Positions 11,731-30,100 of a DNA stretch of 64,000 bases are shown in pieces. The translations under genes and the position numbers were made by a program. How positions within the stretch are numbered: position 1 is the stretch's first letter; each line of letters starts with the position of its first letter. The notes under the pieces are model-generated. The model ran no database searches and had not been told where the DNA came from. It worked only from the letters and a program-made list of their open reading frames with translations. The stretch covers positions 1,984,001-2,048,000 of the forward strand of contig BCIA01000003.1 of assembly GCA_001599815.1 (NCBI GenBank), given 5' to 3'. This DNA is from Furcasterigmium furcatum. Taxonomy: Eukaryota > Ascomycota > Sordariomycetes > Glomerellales > Plectosphaerellaceae.

Positions 11731-14700
11731 GAGCTTGGGACTCGGACTGCACAGACAGAACCGACAGGCGACGCGGGGGAGGGGGAGGAGCGCGAATGGG
11801 TGGTGAATAGGGGGTGGTGGGACTGAGAGGCAATGAGGCTTAGACCAGCAGAGAGGAGCAGAGACAAGGCAATGCAATCAATGGCCAGGCAAGAGCTGCT
11901 CGAGCTGCTGCAACAGGGAAAGTGTGGAGAGGGAATGATGAGGGAATCAAGCAAGACAAGTCGCGGTCCAAGACACTTCCAGTCAGCAATGCGGCGGCGT
12001 CGGGAGGCACGGACGCCGGGCGCTGGCTGGCGGGGAAGAGGCGTCAGTGCCAGTGGGCACCCTGGTTCCGTGCTGTTTGTGCCTATTTTTGCGGTGCTGG
12101 CTGCAATGGATGCTGATGTCGACTGCGGGGAGCCCTGGCTGCAGTGCAGTGCGTGCAGATGCGCGTCGGCGGCTTCGGGGACAGACAAACGACAATGGAT
12201 GGATGGATGCGTGTTTGATTATGGAGAAGGGAAACTTAGGACGATCACCAAGCCAAGCAGCAGGCCGGGGATTGGAACCTGGAAAAGGAAAAAGAGAGGG
12301 GCTTGAGGGAGAATGCGAACTTGCACCTCATCTTCAACCGGTTTCTCGACCGCCCGCCGGGGGCTGTGCAGCGAGGAACACCACCACCAGGGCACCTCAC
12401 CAGCAGACGAACGGCATGGAGCTCGGCGTGTTTCTGCTCGGTGCTGACCTGACTGACTGCCTGCCGTTCTGCCAGCGATGGAAGCGGACTCGCCCACGCC
12501 TGCGCTATTCCCTTCCCGAGCGCGCCAGCTCGACGCCGCGTCCTCCTCATCTGACAAGGTGACCACTGACCGGGGGAATCAGTCGAACACAGCCTGATGA
12601 GGGTGGGCCTTTGTCCGGACCCTGAGGTCAGGCTGGCGATATGGAGTTATTTCACGCGTATGACCGGCCACGTTCCAGGCATGCAGGCCGACTCGAACCT
12701 ATCCTGGGTGTCTGCCATCAATTGCATCCATGGCTGGATGGCGCCAGGGCTGATCATCAACACCACCGAAAGCTCAGACCCAATCTTCAGCCGTCTTGAG
12801 AAATCCTCCGGGGGCGCCAGGCCCCTTTGTCATTGTCATTGCGCTTATTTTGTTCAACGTGCGTAAGCTATACTTGTACTCGGAGTGTTCCTCCAAGAGG
12901 AATGCCCTTCAAGTACGTACGAGGTATCCTTGGACATCCGCGTACTCGTCGAGGCGAGGGCCCTGGTTCATCACGATTTTATGGATCTCGAGATAATACG
13001 ATGTTGGCGAGTTCATCTCATCCTTCCATCTCTCGTTCCACCCCACATTTCCCTTCCAGAAACACCCTGGCAATCCCATCTCGAGCTGCGTCAGACTATC
13101 GATTGGGGGCTCAAAGGTCCTTCCGGTGGATGCATCCTGATCATGTACTCTGAATCAAGATCAATGAACGACCTAATGAGTGGGTGGACGAACATTTCAG
13201 GTTGGACCCTCAACTGGAAATGCGCCCTGGAAATCAATCGGCTTCTTGGCGTCAGCCCAGTAGCGGAGCTCGAGCAGCTGCAGCTCCCCACTTTCCCACC
13301 TGCCGCCGCTGCACTGCATGGACGCCGCTAAATATAGCTCTGGGCTGGCACCCGCCTTTCTTCATTCAGTCAGTCAATTCAGCCTGTGCCCTTTTTCAGT
13401 TTCTTGATCAGCACCAAAGAACCACCGACCACATGCACTGCTACCATATTTCCTGCTTCACTCTGGGCTGGGCAGCCCATCTTGGAAATTTCACTCCGCA
13501 GAATTGCCAGTCCATCTCATCTATTGCCTCGTGTTGGGAGAATTGTTGCGGCTCAGCAGCCGATGACGTAGGTTGGATCGCTGGTTGCAACCGCTTGTGG
13601 TCTCGTCCAAGCATTGTCGGCACTCCAAGGAAGGGGGATTCTCAAAAGAAACGTCATGTTTGGGATATCACCTGCAGTTTGCATGGCACAATGCGTGTTT
13701 CGCTTCCATCCAACGAAAACAACAGGTCGAGAAGGCGGTGGCATCACCCCTGAGAATCAGGGGTCGCATCACTGGGAGTCCAAGATCCTGATAGTGCGTG
13801 TTTCCGGCTTGGCCATATGGATATTCATAGTAGCCCAAGGTTCAAGTATTCTTGGTCTGGTGATTTTGCTTCTCCTTCTTCTTTGTCTAATATTAGCAAA
13901 TACTGATAAACTTGATTTTCATCGCAACGTCAGAATTAAGCCATCAAGCCAGGGTTTCTGGCAACCCTGTGCTTCCATCACACGAGACCTCGCGACATCG
14001 ACGGCTACGCACCGTAAGAATGTTTGCTTGTCAAGGTGCATGCCAGCCATGAGTCCGGTCCTCTGGGTCACGACCACACCACGTGGTGCTTCTTCGTATC
14101 ATGGCCCATGGCATTGACTAATGGACGAGACCTGACCCGGTGCAATGGCAGGGCTGGTCTTGATGTTGGTTTGCTCAAGCGCCATCCGTTGAGTGTCGCC
14201 TGGTGCACTTCGACTGGCCAAGCGCTTGGCTTTGCGGGAGCCTTAGCTTGCCACTGGGTTTGAGGAAGCAAACGTTCTTGGGCTCGTGCTCGAGTTGGCT
14301 CAGAGGCCGTTGACCACAACCGTTCCCTTGCGAGACGTCACAGTATATGTTTATCTCTACCCTTGTCGTGAAATACAGAAGTCAAAATCAGACACCCACA
14401 ACCAGCCGCCTGGGGCACGCTCAACTGCTACAGATAATCGTCACGAACTGCTGCAGTTTTCAAGTCCACACTCACTCACGTATCTTGAGCCGTCCGAGCC
14501 AGCCTAACAGAACATCCCCATGGCAGAAACGCCGAACAACTGAGAGCTGTGCTCTCTCCATGTCCCACCGTTGCGAGCACACAAGTTGCGCGGCGTCACC
14601 TTGTGGCCAGCCGGGACTTTACTGGGCTCGCCCTCGTCCTGCAAAGGGAAGCTGAGCTCGTGTATCCGGAGGCATATCCACTCCGTGGGACAGCCCTCGC

Positions 14701-15414
14701 CTTGCCCGCAGATCCGATGCGCTGTCTTGTCTCGAAGCGGCATACCGACCTTTTTCCATGCCCCTCCCGGTCCAGGCCCATGTAGGCCCGGACTCGGCAG
14801 CCACCCGGCGGCGCCTTGCCCTTCAAGAACGCGGTGAGGCGGAAGCGGATCGGCCTGCGGCGGCCGAGGGCCTTTCCCATCCTCAGATGGTTGATCGGCT
14901 AGGAAGCTTGCAAGTTGCCGCCTGCTCTCTGTCGGGCTCAACGTCACCGCCCCCGAGATGGGGAGGGATCTGCCCGTTTTCCCGAGACATGTCGTCCTTG
15001 GACACGGCCGCCATAAATGAAGCTGGATGCTATCGTTTTGGAGGGTGTGCCGGCGCGTCTCTCGGCGACACACATGCGCGACCTTCAGATGCCGAACTCG
15101 GGGTGTTAGACCGCACTGAGAGGGGTGGCCCTTTCGGGAGGCCCGCGTGATAGTCTTCATGGCGGGGCTGGAGAAGGGCAAATACGGTGAAGAGAATCAG
15201 GGTCCGTTGATGCGGTCCCCGTGTTGCGCGGCGGGAGCTGAGGTGTTGCCTTGAGGCACCGAGACGGGTAGGGGCATTGGATTCTCGTGGCTCGATTCTC
15301 GGCTGCTTGCAGCGCGGAGCTTCCTAGGCTATGATGACGATGGACGGCTCGTAGCAGTCGAGAAATCTTACATATATGATGTATGATATGGCAGCGAGCC
15401 CAACCGGGCCTGAA

Positions 15415-15423
15415 TATAAAAAG
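15415..15423 (+). promoter_or_regulatory. TATA box of the small secreted protein gene
   Basis: TATAAAAAG lies 133-141 bases upstream of the chosen ATG at 15556. It is followed by a short leader without in-frame problems, which supports the downstream start over earlier frame openings. Confidence 0.6.
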
Positions 15424-15555
15424 ACAAACGACGCCTCCAGGACGTTGACATGGTTGGATCAAATCAAGGTTCGATCTGCTCCTCCACACACAGCCAGCCC
15501 ATCTACCGCATCTATCAGTTCCCCATCAATATCAAGTCACTCAACTGTCTTGGAA

Positions 15556-16241
15556 ATGCTCCCGTTCATCTGCCTCGTCGCCCTCTCGCCCCTCGTGGCC
15601 GCGCTGCCGAGCCCCCAAACCTCTGGCACCCGGTACCCCTGGCTGAGAACCCGAATCTCCGACCTCAGTGTCATCTGCAAGCAGAGCGAAGACAACGATC
15701 TCCGCACGTGCAACATGAAGTGTGAGTTTCCCCCGTCTTCCAGCTGCCTCGCAGGATAGCTGACCCCAGACAGTCGACTTCTACGACCCCAATTCGGAGC
15801 CCGTCCAAGAGGTCAACGGCGCACACTGTGACGTCTCGTGGAACTGGGACGGGAAAACCACCGAGCGTGGACCCGAGAATGACTTCACGGAGGGCTTTAT
15901 CATCTGCTCCATTGCCGAGCGCAACCTCTTCCAGGTGCAGATTGAGCACTTCCGCTCGGCCTCGGACTGGGCGATTCTCGTCAGCCACAAGTACTGGGAC
16001 GACGTGTGAGTTCTTCCCTTGCAAATGCTGTTGCTCGAGCAAAGGTCTCGGCGGGAATGGGCGGGAATGGCGCTGATCAACTCTGAGCAGACACTTCAAG
16101 GCGCCGATGAACATGCCCAACTCGTTCACGCAGTTTGAGATGCCCAAGCTGCACCCGGGCGAGGAGGAGGGCGAGCAGCTCGGGCGGTTCCGGTATGAGA
16201 CTGGCGAGACGATCGAGGCGCCGGTTATTGGGCTGTCGTAG
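15556..16241 (+). CDS. Small secreted cysteine-containing protein
   Basis: Three exons, 15556-15721, 15774-16005 and 16091-16241, join in frame to give 182 residues. The chosen start gives a clear signal peptide, MLPFICLVALSPLVAALPS, with cleavage expected after the ALP/SPQ region. The same frame is open further upstream, but that extension lacks signal character. The mature protein has four cysteines in its first half (around CKQSEDNDLRTC, GAHC and FIIC), consistent with two disulfides. It is otherwise rich in acidic and aromatic residues. I do not recognise a named domain. Secretion, small size and paired cysteines make an extracellular or effector-like role possible, but that is inference. 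A TATA box precedes it and a 0.95 kb spacer separates it from YCF1. Confidence 0.82.
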
Positions 16242-17192
16242 GACGGACGGACTTTGGGTGATGACCAAGAAAAAGGGGATGTGGCTGACGTGGACAAGTT
16301 CACTACTAGTTGTGCTCATGGTAGTATACGGCGGCTGTTGGCAGAAGGACGATGGGACATATGGCATGTATGTTTGCGTGTGAAGGCAGGGCTTATGAGT
16401 CTATTTCTCGGGTTTGTTGTGGTTCTGTTTTGCGGTCTGTGACGGCCTCATATACAGATATCTTCAACTAGGTCATTAGCAGAGCATTGAGTACTTTGTG
16501 GATGTTGTGATGGTTCAATAAGAAGGCAACAACTTAGGTTCAACTAGTGCTGCTACCTCGAATCATTTGGCGAGTTAAAAACCATAGGAACCTTAAACAG
16601 ATATGAAAGGAGCCCCCGGAGCATGTTGCCCGAGGGGGCTCTACGTTGCACGTCCATTCATGAATAAGGATGCATCTCGCATATCTCGCACTCTGATATC
16701 ATCGTGAGCGGACTTTAGACCGTTGAGACCGACACCAGAGCCGGTGCTAGCCCGATGCGGAGATACCCCTTGACCCGCCCTGCTCCCACCAACGAATGGG
16801 GTACTGCGCTAAGAAATCTGCATCCCCCGAAGCTGCAGGCAACTGCAGGGCGTCATAGGGAGCTCCCCACTCTGGCTGACAAACGCCGCCGACTTCCGCA
16901 GACGACGTCCAGACATTTTCCGTCTCCGTCTCATTCGCATAATTAGACGGAAGATTTCGAGATCCTCTGAATCGAACTGCTCCGAGGCGAATTCACGGGT
17001 CGACAGACGACAGGAGAGCTGATCTCTTCGCATTTGAACCGTTCGACAGCACCGTATCTCTGCCCTGTTCCGCGAACGGCGCCCTCGACCGACCTGCGCG
17101 GAACGTCAGATAGCAACCGACAAGCCCCCTCCGCTCGAGCGAATCCCGCCTCCATAGCATGAATTGATTGCTGCAAGAACAAGCTTTGCAAG
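16242..17192. other. Intergenic region upstream of the YCF1-type transporter
   Basis: No gene is supported. The left part is T-rich and probably the 3' UTR of the secreted-protein gene. An inverted pair, AGCCCCCGGAGCATG...CGAGGGGGCT around 16610-16640, could form a hairpin. The right part is the likely promoter and leader of the ABC transporter. Confidence 0.45.
16610..16640. terminator. Possible hairpin at the 3' side of the secreted-protein gene
   Basis: AGCCCCC at 16611-16617 pairs with GGGGGCT at 16634-16640. The 16-base loop contains a GGAGCATGTTGCC segment that can itself fold partly. It lies about 370 bases past the stop codon. Fungal genes do not need such hairpins for 3' end formation, so the role is uncertain. 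Confidence 0.35.
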
Positions 17193-22739
<5,547 letters not shown>

Positions 22740-25167
22740 GTGTCATTTGGGCGTAGAGGCCTGCCTGCGGGTGCAGGGGCCATGTACATACTACTGTGAA
22801 TATCAGGAAAAGAGGACAAAAAAGAAGTAGCATTGTGAAGCAGAAACCCGGCGGTAATGGAGTAGGAGGAGGCCAATCATTGCATCTCGTCTCCGAGAAG
22901 GGGTACCGTACCAGCCGTTGTAGAAGAAAAAGGTCACACACGAGCGGAGGAAAGGACGTTTAGACTCGCAAGAAAAAAAAATCACCATTGTTGCGTTCTA
23001 CACCCCCCTATTCCCGCGCTGACTCCGTTCCCTCGGGTTCGTGATGCCGAGTCACAAGCTTCTGGGTGCTACACCCAGGGTTCTGCTGGGCCTGGTTCGC
23101 GGACAGCCAGCCAGCTCTGCGGTGTGCGGGTAGAGATGCCCGTCATCACTGGTCCGGCGATGCCGCGCTGACGCCTTACTCAGGGTGCCACGCGCGCGTC
23201 GTATTATCGACGGCCGGTTCGCGACGGCATCCAAGCTCCTCCTCGGTATGGGCTGCTGTGTTCATCCATGCCCCAAAGCACAGCCTGGGAGGTAGCGAGG
23301 CCAAGTTGTCACCCCAGCAGATTCGTCATCATCTATAATAAGCTGCGTCCGGCGGACGGACATGGTCACCGCGCCCCCGGCGGCCTTCCAAAGTAAGGAG
23401 CGGGCATGTTCCGTGCAACGCAGCACGAGAGTCGGAGCGGCCGTGTGATCGCCCCGCGACCTCTGACCGAATTCGAGAGAAGAGGAACGCCTGTACCCCG
23501 CGGCTCCGTCCTCCCGGACGCGATAGTTCTGGGCGCCCGTCGGCCGATCCAAGCCGTTGGCGGTGGTACAGTATGTCGCCTCGCGTGCAACGCCAGGCGC
23601 AACGCCGCATGCGTCCCCCAAAAGGCGGGCATGGCAGGATCACAAGCCTGTGGATCGAACGGGGTGACACCCTCTTCAACGGACCCTCCTCGACGGCGGT
23701 GCCAATGAACGACCATGTCCTGTCAAAGGAGTCTGAGCTTGCATGGGCGAGAAGCCCTGGGCTGCCCACTCACATCGGGGGAACGAGGGCATCACGGACC
23801 AAGGCACGCTATCTGCAGCACTATCGACCCTGTCACGGCCGAAGGCTAGAAGGGCCGCCGAGTGATATTGGACACAGAATGGAACGTGGGAAGATCTCTC
23901 TCTCACGCATGCGAAAGGCGGTGGTCAGGAAGGGTGCGCACTAGCACTTAAAGGGACGGGTGTGGTCGATCGTCCGGTGAGTTTGTTGCCGCGGGGCCGA
24001 AGCTGCCTGCATTAGCTTCGACGTTTCCTCACTCACCGCTTGACCGAGGGAGCAACAACGGGCGAAAGTGAGCATTGCCAGACGAGCAAGGGACGAGGAT
24101 GAGACGGCAGAGAGCAGCGTGCAGTGTGACGTAGGGAGGCTGGCCCAGGCGTGCAGTGGCTGGCTGTAACGGTGTGGTTCACCTTTGCTCCATTGGGAAC
24201 GCCTGCATCTCGTCAGGTCTCGAAGGAGGTTCACTCCCCGCATTCAAGCTCCGTGATTCCCGCGATCTCTGTTCTTGGCTCGCTTGTCTGACCTGGCCGA
24301 TCAAGGGTGGTCTTCCATCATCTTATCTTGACCAGTTGCATGCTTGCCGAGCTGACCTGGCAAGGTTGATCCGCATCGGCGAACCGAAGGTCAGCTACTA
24401 CGTCGTGAGCAAGATCCTCCGGCCTGGGGAGACAGTGATACCGCTGAGACAAGAGGTCACGACAAGCTTCTGGGCACTTGGTCGTGCCCTTGGAACACGA
24501 GGCTGCCGAACCAGACAGCAGCTGAATGTGGTTGGTGGAGGGAGCACCTTGCTGCGGGTGGTTCTGAGCAGCCTGTTGAAGCAACGATACAACACAGTGC
24601 CAGGCATGATCGGCTTGAACGCAAGGCTCCAGGTTCGTTGTTTGGACGGATGGTTGCATGGGTGGCGGCGGCTGGTTGGGGCGGCGTTGCTCGTGTCGCC
24701 CGCGGCGTATGCTCTGGGTGCCTGTCTCAAGCCCGATGTCACATATTGCCCGGTCGTCAGGGGGGCAGTCGTCGGCGATTTAACGGCAGGAGATGAGCAT
24801 CTGTGATCTCTCTTGAACATCCAGCACTATTCTGTCGAGATGCATATCAGCCATGGTCTCGGGCGGACGCCAAGTGCTTGCCATGTTTCAAGGGCCACCT
24901 ATTGGACAGAATGCCGCGAAGGGAGGCGTTGAAGTCGGCGTCCGGCTGTCAATCGCGTGCGTTCCGTTCTGGATCTGCAATGCCCGTGTGAGGCACTGAG
25001 ACAACGGAGGAAAAGTTGAGCTTTTGACAGGCCGCAGACAGAGACACGAACATGCCTTCTCATGCCGATCGCTCGACGCGGAAAGCCAAGGCTGGGCCAT
25101 ATTGCCAGTTTTGGCGCGTGCGTGTTTGCCGTGACATGAATGGCGAGGTATTATCTCAATGCCCATC

Positions 25168-25170
<3 letters not shown>

Positions 25171-25202
<32 letters not shown>
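25171..25202. repeat. (TC)16 dinucleotide microsatellite
   Basis: A perfect 32-base TC run lies in the gene-poor tract; it is likely length-variable between strains. Confidence 0.95.
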
Positions 25203-25206
<4 letters not shown>

Positions 25207-26526
25207 GAGACAAAGGCGAAATGCGACGTTGACAGGACTCGCTACCAGCCGGGCGGGAAATACTGGATTCGAAATGGAAACGGCCGAAATGGGTTGGGCC
25301 TAAATTGGAAGAGTCGTGTTGTACCTGCTGGAGATATGTACGTAGATCATCTCGGCCTGACATGGCTGACTGGATCCCAGCTCGGATGCAGCGTCGCCGC
25401 CACAAAGGCGAGATAGGTGGCCATGATTCTCCTGGTCATGGGCGTGGAGGGGTGCTGCTGTTGGCGATGTGCCGGCAGTGACGACGAGACCCCTGTATGT
25501 AGATGTGCCGATGGGCAAGTTCAGGTCACCTCCTCAGTAATAAGTCTTGCACACCACCTATGTACTCTGGAGGATCTGGGCGAGAGTCGTCGCAGCGTAT
25601 GGCACCTGTCGACGGGCAGCGGCGTCCCAGCAGGGTGGTGCAGAACGGCCGAACTGGAAGGCCAAGCATGCGCCTCCCTGCAGACGGAAGACCGGAAGCC
25701 ATTCAGACTGGCTCAAGATAATGGGGGCTGAACGCGGCCCCCGATACTGTATGGATAGGGACCTGGGCACAGGGCATGGCAAGCCTCAGTCCTGTCGTAT
25801 CCTTGCGCGACGGCTGAGGACCGTGGTCGTCGTCGGAAGGATCCCAGCATCTTGGAGACGAGCGCTGGGCGTTCAGGCGCAATTTCAGCGACGTCGAATG
25901 GGCGTGGGCATTCCATGGACGTGATTGCCAGCCAGCCAGTGGGTGTCGTCGGGATGTGTGAGAAAATAGGCGTCGGTCTGGGTGTGATTGATCGCGGCGA
26001 TGGTCGATGCAGACCCCAGAATTGAAGATCGCTCCTGCCTCAAACCCTGGAACGTCCAATCCGGGAAACTGCGCTGGACTTCAGAGGAAGGAAGGCACAT
26101 CCCCTGGGCAGCGACTTCACGTCCTCTCCAACTGTAAATTCCAGCTTGGGCCCCGTTGTGATGAACGTTTATTAACGGTTCCATTCGTTTGTGCCACCGT
26201 CGGAGGGAGTCCCGTTTCTCCAGGAATCCTCCTCCAGCCCCAAGACCCAAACGCAGAATGTCCCCCAGGCAAACACGCAATGTCTCTGAGATGCACGCAA
26301 AACACCACACTCTGGAGCACGACCTCCCGACTCGAGACCTCTGGTTTTGCCATTCCCGAATCCCATGCCGACCTTATCAGGATCCCTAGTCACGACGACC
26401 ATGTCTCTCCCTCGGCCTCCTCGATCTTGTGTCCGTGCCACTCCACCGAACCTCACCTTCTTTGGCCTATCTTGCGATGTCGGCCAGCCACGTCCCGTAC
26501 CGTGCGCTGCCTGCCAGAGCTTTGGT

Positions 26527-26568
26527 GGGGGGGCGAGGGACGAGGGGAGAGGGGCGAGGGGCATCGGG
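26527..26568 (+). other. G-rich cluster with quadruplex-forming pattern
   Basis: Six G-runs of three to seven bases are separated by linkers of three or four bases (CGA, ACGA, AGA, CGA, CATC), which satisfies the usual G-quadruplex pattern several times over. It lies far from any recognised gene. Confidence 0.6.
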
Positions 26569-27722
26569 ATATTTACAGCACGCTGTCCTATTATCACAAG
26601 CAAAAGGACGCCAGTCCAGCCCCTGTCCTTCCCCCAGTATCGACCCCTGTTGGCCAGCTTTGGTTCCTGAAGATTATCAGGAGCTGAACCGGAAACCCAT
26701 TCCCCCTTGAGGTCCGCGAGCAAGGCATCTGTTTGGAAGGACCCCCACGCTCGCCGCCTCTGGACATGAATCTCTGGTTGACCATGGGCCAGGTGGTCCC
26801 TGCGGTACGCGGCCAGCACCACCTCGATCGGCGGTTTCCCTGCCTTGGCAGCGACCTGGTGCGACATGGAGTTGAGACCTCTCCTGGCCACGCGCAGGTC
26901 CCGATTTCGCATGTCGCATGGCCACCATGTCATGTCTCCCAGGCGCCGCTCTCAACTGGGCCGGATCTCGGCCACAGTGCTGTGTCTCATCAGTCAGAAC
27001 ATCTTGACCCGAATGGCCAACGTCCTGGCTGCTGCTTGCTTGCTCCAGCACGGGCACGGGCCCGCTGGACCCTGCCCTCTCCAGCTTGGATCACTGTCAA
27101 GAGAAATTACTGCTCCTGATCCGCCCACTTATATCCGAGCCGTACCGCTTCCCGCACTCGTCCTCACCTGACAGGTCCCACTCCAGTCGTCGTTGGCGTC
27201 ACGGAGCTAGCCAACATCTCCGCCAGGATGCTCTCAGTATCACCTTGGTGGTACAGGGCTTCCAGGGCCATGGGGGTGCGATACCGCCCGATCAGGATCC
27301 AGTCCAATGCCTCTGGTCCCGACTAGCGCGCCTATAGTTTCTTCGCCAGGACTGCGTAGGATCAGCGTAAGATGTTCATCGGTGGGCGGTCCTTGCCGAA
27401 CTGCCGATGGAAATACTGGCATGGGATTTCAACTGGAATTCATCCGTTCTCTGCCATCCGCCGGAGAATGCCCGGTCCGCTCCGCCACCGCTCGCTGAAC
27501 CAGCGCTCTGGGCAGCGGTCCTCCCTCCACATCCAGAGGATCATAATACCGGCACCCACACATACGTATCTGCCCCGGCGCGCGCAGTTTTAGTGTATCA
27601 GATCATCGATAACTCAGGGCCCCGTCTGAAGGTACGGACGGCTCGAGGATCTATCTTGGTCCGTTTTGCAGCTTCTGGCGTCGAGGTTACAACCACCCAC
27701 TCCAATGTGCTCGAAGGAAAAG

Positions 27723-27738
27723 CACACACACACACACA
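27723..27738. repeat. (CA)8 dinucleotide repeat
   Basis: A short perfect CA run lies in the gene-poor tract. Confidence 0.85.
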
Positions 27739-30100
27739 TCTGACTGACGGCGGCGTCTGGCCTCTCTTGCGAGGCAATCAAAACCCACCGGGCATATGGA
27801 GATGGAAAGGAGCTATCACCTCCTCCCTCTGACGAGCCCTCGCATTCGCCGCAGGGGACGAGTACCCCGCTGTTTCCTCCACATAGGCGGTGGCATGGCT
27901 CTTCGCCATGCTTTAGCCGGCCTGGCCCAGGCAGCCCAGGCTACCCCGAAGAGACACAAAAAGCAAGCATACCTGTGGGAATGATGCAACAAGACGAGCC
28001 ATCCAACCAATATCCTTGCTGAACAGCCTAGCGAGGCTCTTGCCGACCGATGCACCATTCAACTAGGCCCGCCGCTTGTCTCACTCACATCCCTGCTCGA
28101 CGACTAGGATTGCTCTGCCACACCTCATGCACCCTCGCGCTCTCACGATTGTTTGTTGCAGCTTCAGATTCACTCGGCGATGGCCTCTACGTGTGGCCAT
28201 CAGCTGTACCGTCCCCTAATAAACAAGCGACAGCCTAACAAGGACAAAGCACGGAATCGGAGAGGGGGGCGAGTCCGGCCACTGGGAGACTCCCGGCCAG
28301 GCTCCCTCTCGTTCCCGTACGGTCATTAAGCGCGGGGAGTCAAAAGACTCATCAGTGTCCGGCAGATCTTTCGACGGGCTAGGTCAAGGGGATCAGCAAG
28401 CCATCATGTTTGGCCAACGGTGCCCGCAGCATCAGGATCTGCCCGAAAACCACCGGCAGGCAGGAAAGAAGGCTCCTGGTATGAGGGGCCCCGTTGCTGT
28501 GATCAAGTCGCCTTTCAAGTCTAGGAACTGCTCGTTCTAGGGTCGAGGAAAGAAACGACGCCGCCCTTGCTGCCGATGACTGTCGACGCTCTTGTAACCG
28601 GGCCTCTTGTACTCGGACGCATACAGTCCCAAGGAGCACTGTATCCAAACAAGGCGTCTGCAGCTCTTGACTTGGGAGGGGGTGGACGCTTGACGCAGCT
28701 TCCCACTTGCCTGGGTCCCAACACACGGCATTGGACTGGCCTTCGATACCCCGGGGCTCGCTCATCCCCTCCCCCCCCCTTCCACACACGGAATCGACAC
28801 CCACCGGACAGGGGTGTCTCTCTAAACTTTGTGCGTGCGTCTTCCTGTCATCTCTCATAAATCTAGGGGATTACCTTCACTCAATTCTCTCCCGTCTGTT
28901 GCTGGACTTGAGACTGAGCCCTTTCTCCCGCAGCGTCGCCAGCTTCACTTCGACCGCCGCAACTCCGACTACCAGTGCCCGATTTCTCACGAGAGAGTTC
29001 TCGAACCACATTCTTCGTCCCAGCGAACACGTCCAGCGATACCTCAATACGCACCGCAGCTCGGAGGTGACGGATCAAGCGCCGCCGCCGGATCAGATTG
29101 GCGCCTCATCTCTTCAGGTTCCAATCGCCCTGTTTGCTCGCTTGCATTTGAGCACTATTTGCCGTTTGCCACGTCAGTGAGCCTCAATCATTTCGATTCA
29201 GGACCAGCGACGAGGTGTCTCGTCGCTTGTGAGCCTTAGCCTGTCGCTTCAGTCGCACTTGTCTGCGACGAGAAGCACGCGCCATTCTTAGAGCTGCAGC
29301 ACTTGCCATCTGGAGATCTTGTCGTTTTCTTTCCGGATTCTCCAACCTCTTATCACGCGGCATCCCCTGCTGGTCCCTTTGGGCAGACTGGCTCGCGAGA
29401 GTACGGAGCTCGCGACAAGCCGGCCACTTGCCCTTCAACCCAGATCACGAAGCAGATGGAGGAGACCCATCTGCCATGACCAGTGTTCCTTGTTTCTCAG
29501 GAGAACTAGGTCAACCCGGACGCCAAAGCCGCGCTCTGTATTTCAACAGGCCTGCCATTTGATACATCATATCACCAGCCGTCCGTCCCCAGACACCCTT
29601 GCGGCGCCCGTCTGAGCATCCGCACATCTCTTACGAATACACGGCAAGTTCTTTGTTGCTCCTCTTGAAGGGCCGGAAAGAGAAGCTCCAGTAATTTCCA
29701 CACTCTCCTGAAAAGGGCCGCGGCTGGTGTGTTGATGCGACCTGCCGACTCTCCAAGGATTTCCGGCAAGTCTCCGTGGCGATCCAACTCGCACCACGTA
29801 GAAGTCGACCCGAATCGTTACTGGTCACACGGCAGCCCGCAGCGCCTTAATAACTACAACATCGGCCCTCTTCCTTCCCATCACATTTCTTGTCGCCTTC
29901 TCTACATCTACCCTCGCACCTGGAAACAGGCGCGGCGCCGCGGACAAGTCCTCGATTCCTCAGTTGCAGTGACCTCGGCGTTGAACGTCCGCCAGGTGTC
30001 GTATCCCTCGGCTGTATAACGTTTCTCAGTCCCTGGGATTCGTCACTTGTTCACTTTCGTCTCTGCAACGGCCTTGCTTCTCAGCGTCACTTTCTCAGGT

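Larger units (their letters stand above)
11567..15555. other. Four-kilobase gene-free tract between divergent Q-rich and small secreted protein genes
   Basis: I find no supported gene in this tract. It contains a pentameric AGCTC repeat (about four units, 11711-11730), a short GGAT repeat near 12195-12207, and a 12-base palindrome CACCACGTGGTG at 14077-14088. Promoter elements for the secreted-protein gene lie at its right end. A TATA-like motif at 13329 followed by an ATG at 13433 begins a 106-codon frame that I could not support as a gene. Long divergent promoter regions of this size are common beside fungal regulatory genes. Confidence 0.5.
22740..30100. other. Gene-poor tract between YCF1 and the YDR124W-like gene
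   Basis: Over 7 kb contain no frame I can tie to a protein family, despite many chance open frames favoured by the high GC. Visible elements are a (CT)16 microsatellite at 25171-25202, a G-run cluster at 26527-26568, a (CA) repeat at 27723-27738, and a C-run near 28771-28780. From about 28860 the composition becomes pyrimidine-rich in a way that resembles a long fungal 5' leader. I see no transposon coding sequence, terminal inverted repeats, or the AT-rich signature of repeat-induced point mutation. Confidence 0.5.

Noticed and set aside
12680..12720. tRNA B-box-like sequence (GGTTCGAGTC on the minus strand)
   Set aside because: The T-stem does not pair and no acceptor stem or A-box lies at the right distance. 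No tRNA could be folded here or elsewhere in the window.
13433..13753. Cysteine-containing 106-codon frame downstream of a TATA-like element at 13329
   Set aside because: It lacks a signal peptide, has no splice-supported continuation and its codon usage is not biased. It was considered because of the promoter-like arrangement.
15100..15160. CTGAGA motif resembling part of a TPP riboswitch
   Set aside because: The partner motif and stems of the thiamine aptamer are missing and the next gene is not a thiamine gene.
24156..24806. 216-codon plus-strand frame in the gene-poor tract
   Set aside because: No family resemblance, weak codon bias and an equally long frame on the opposite strand.
25171..25202. 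CT repeat considered as a CRISPR-like or telomeric array
   Set aside because: It is a plain dinucleotide microsatellite with no spacers and no telomeric TTAGGG units.
26172..26933. 253-codon minus-strand frame
   Set aside because: It spans the G-rich cluster, which alone explains its Pro/Leu-rich block. No motif supports it.
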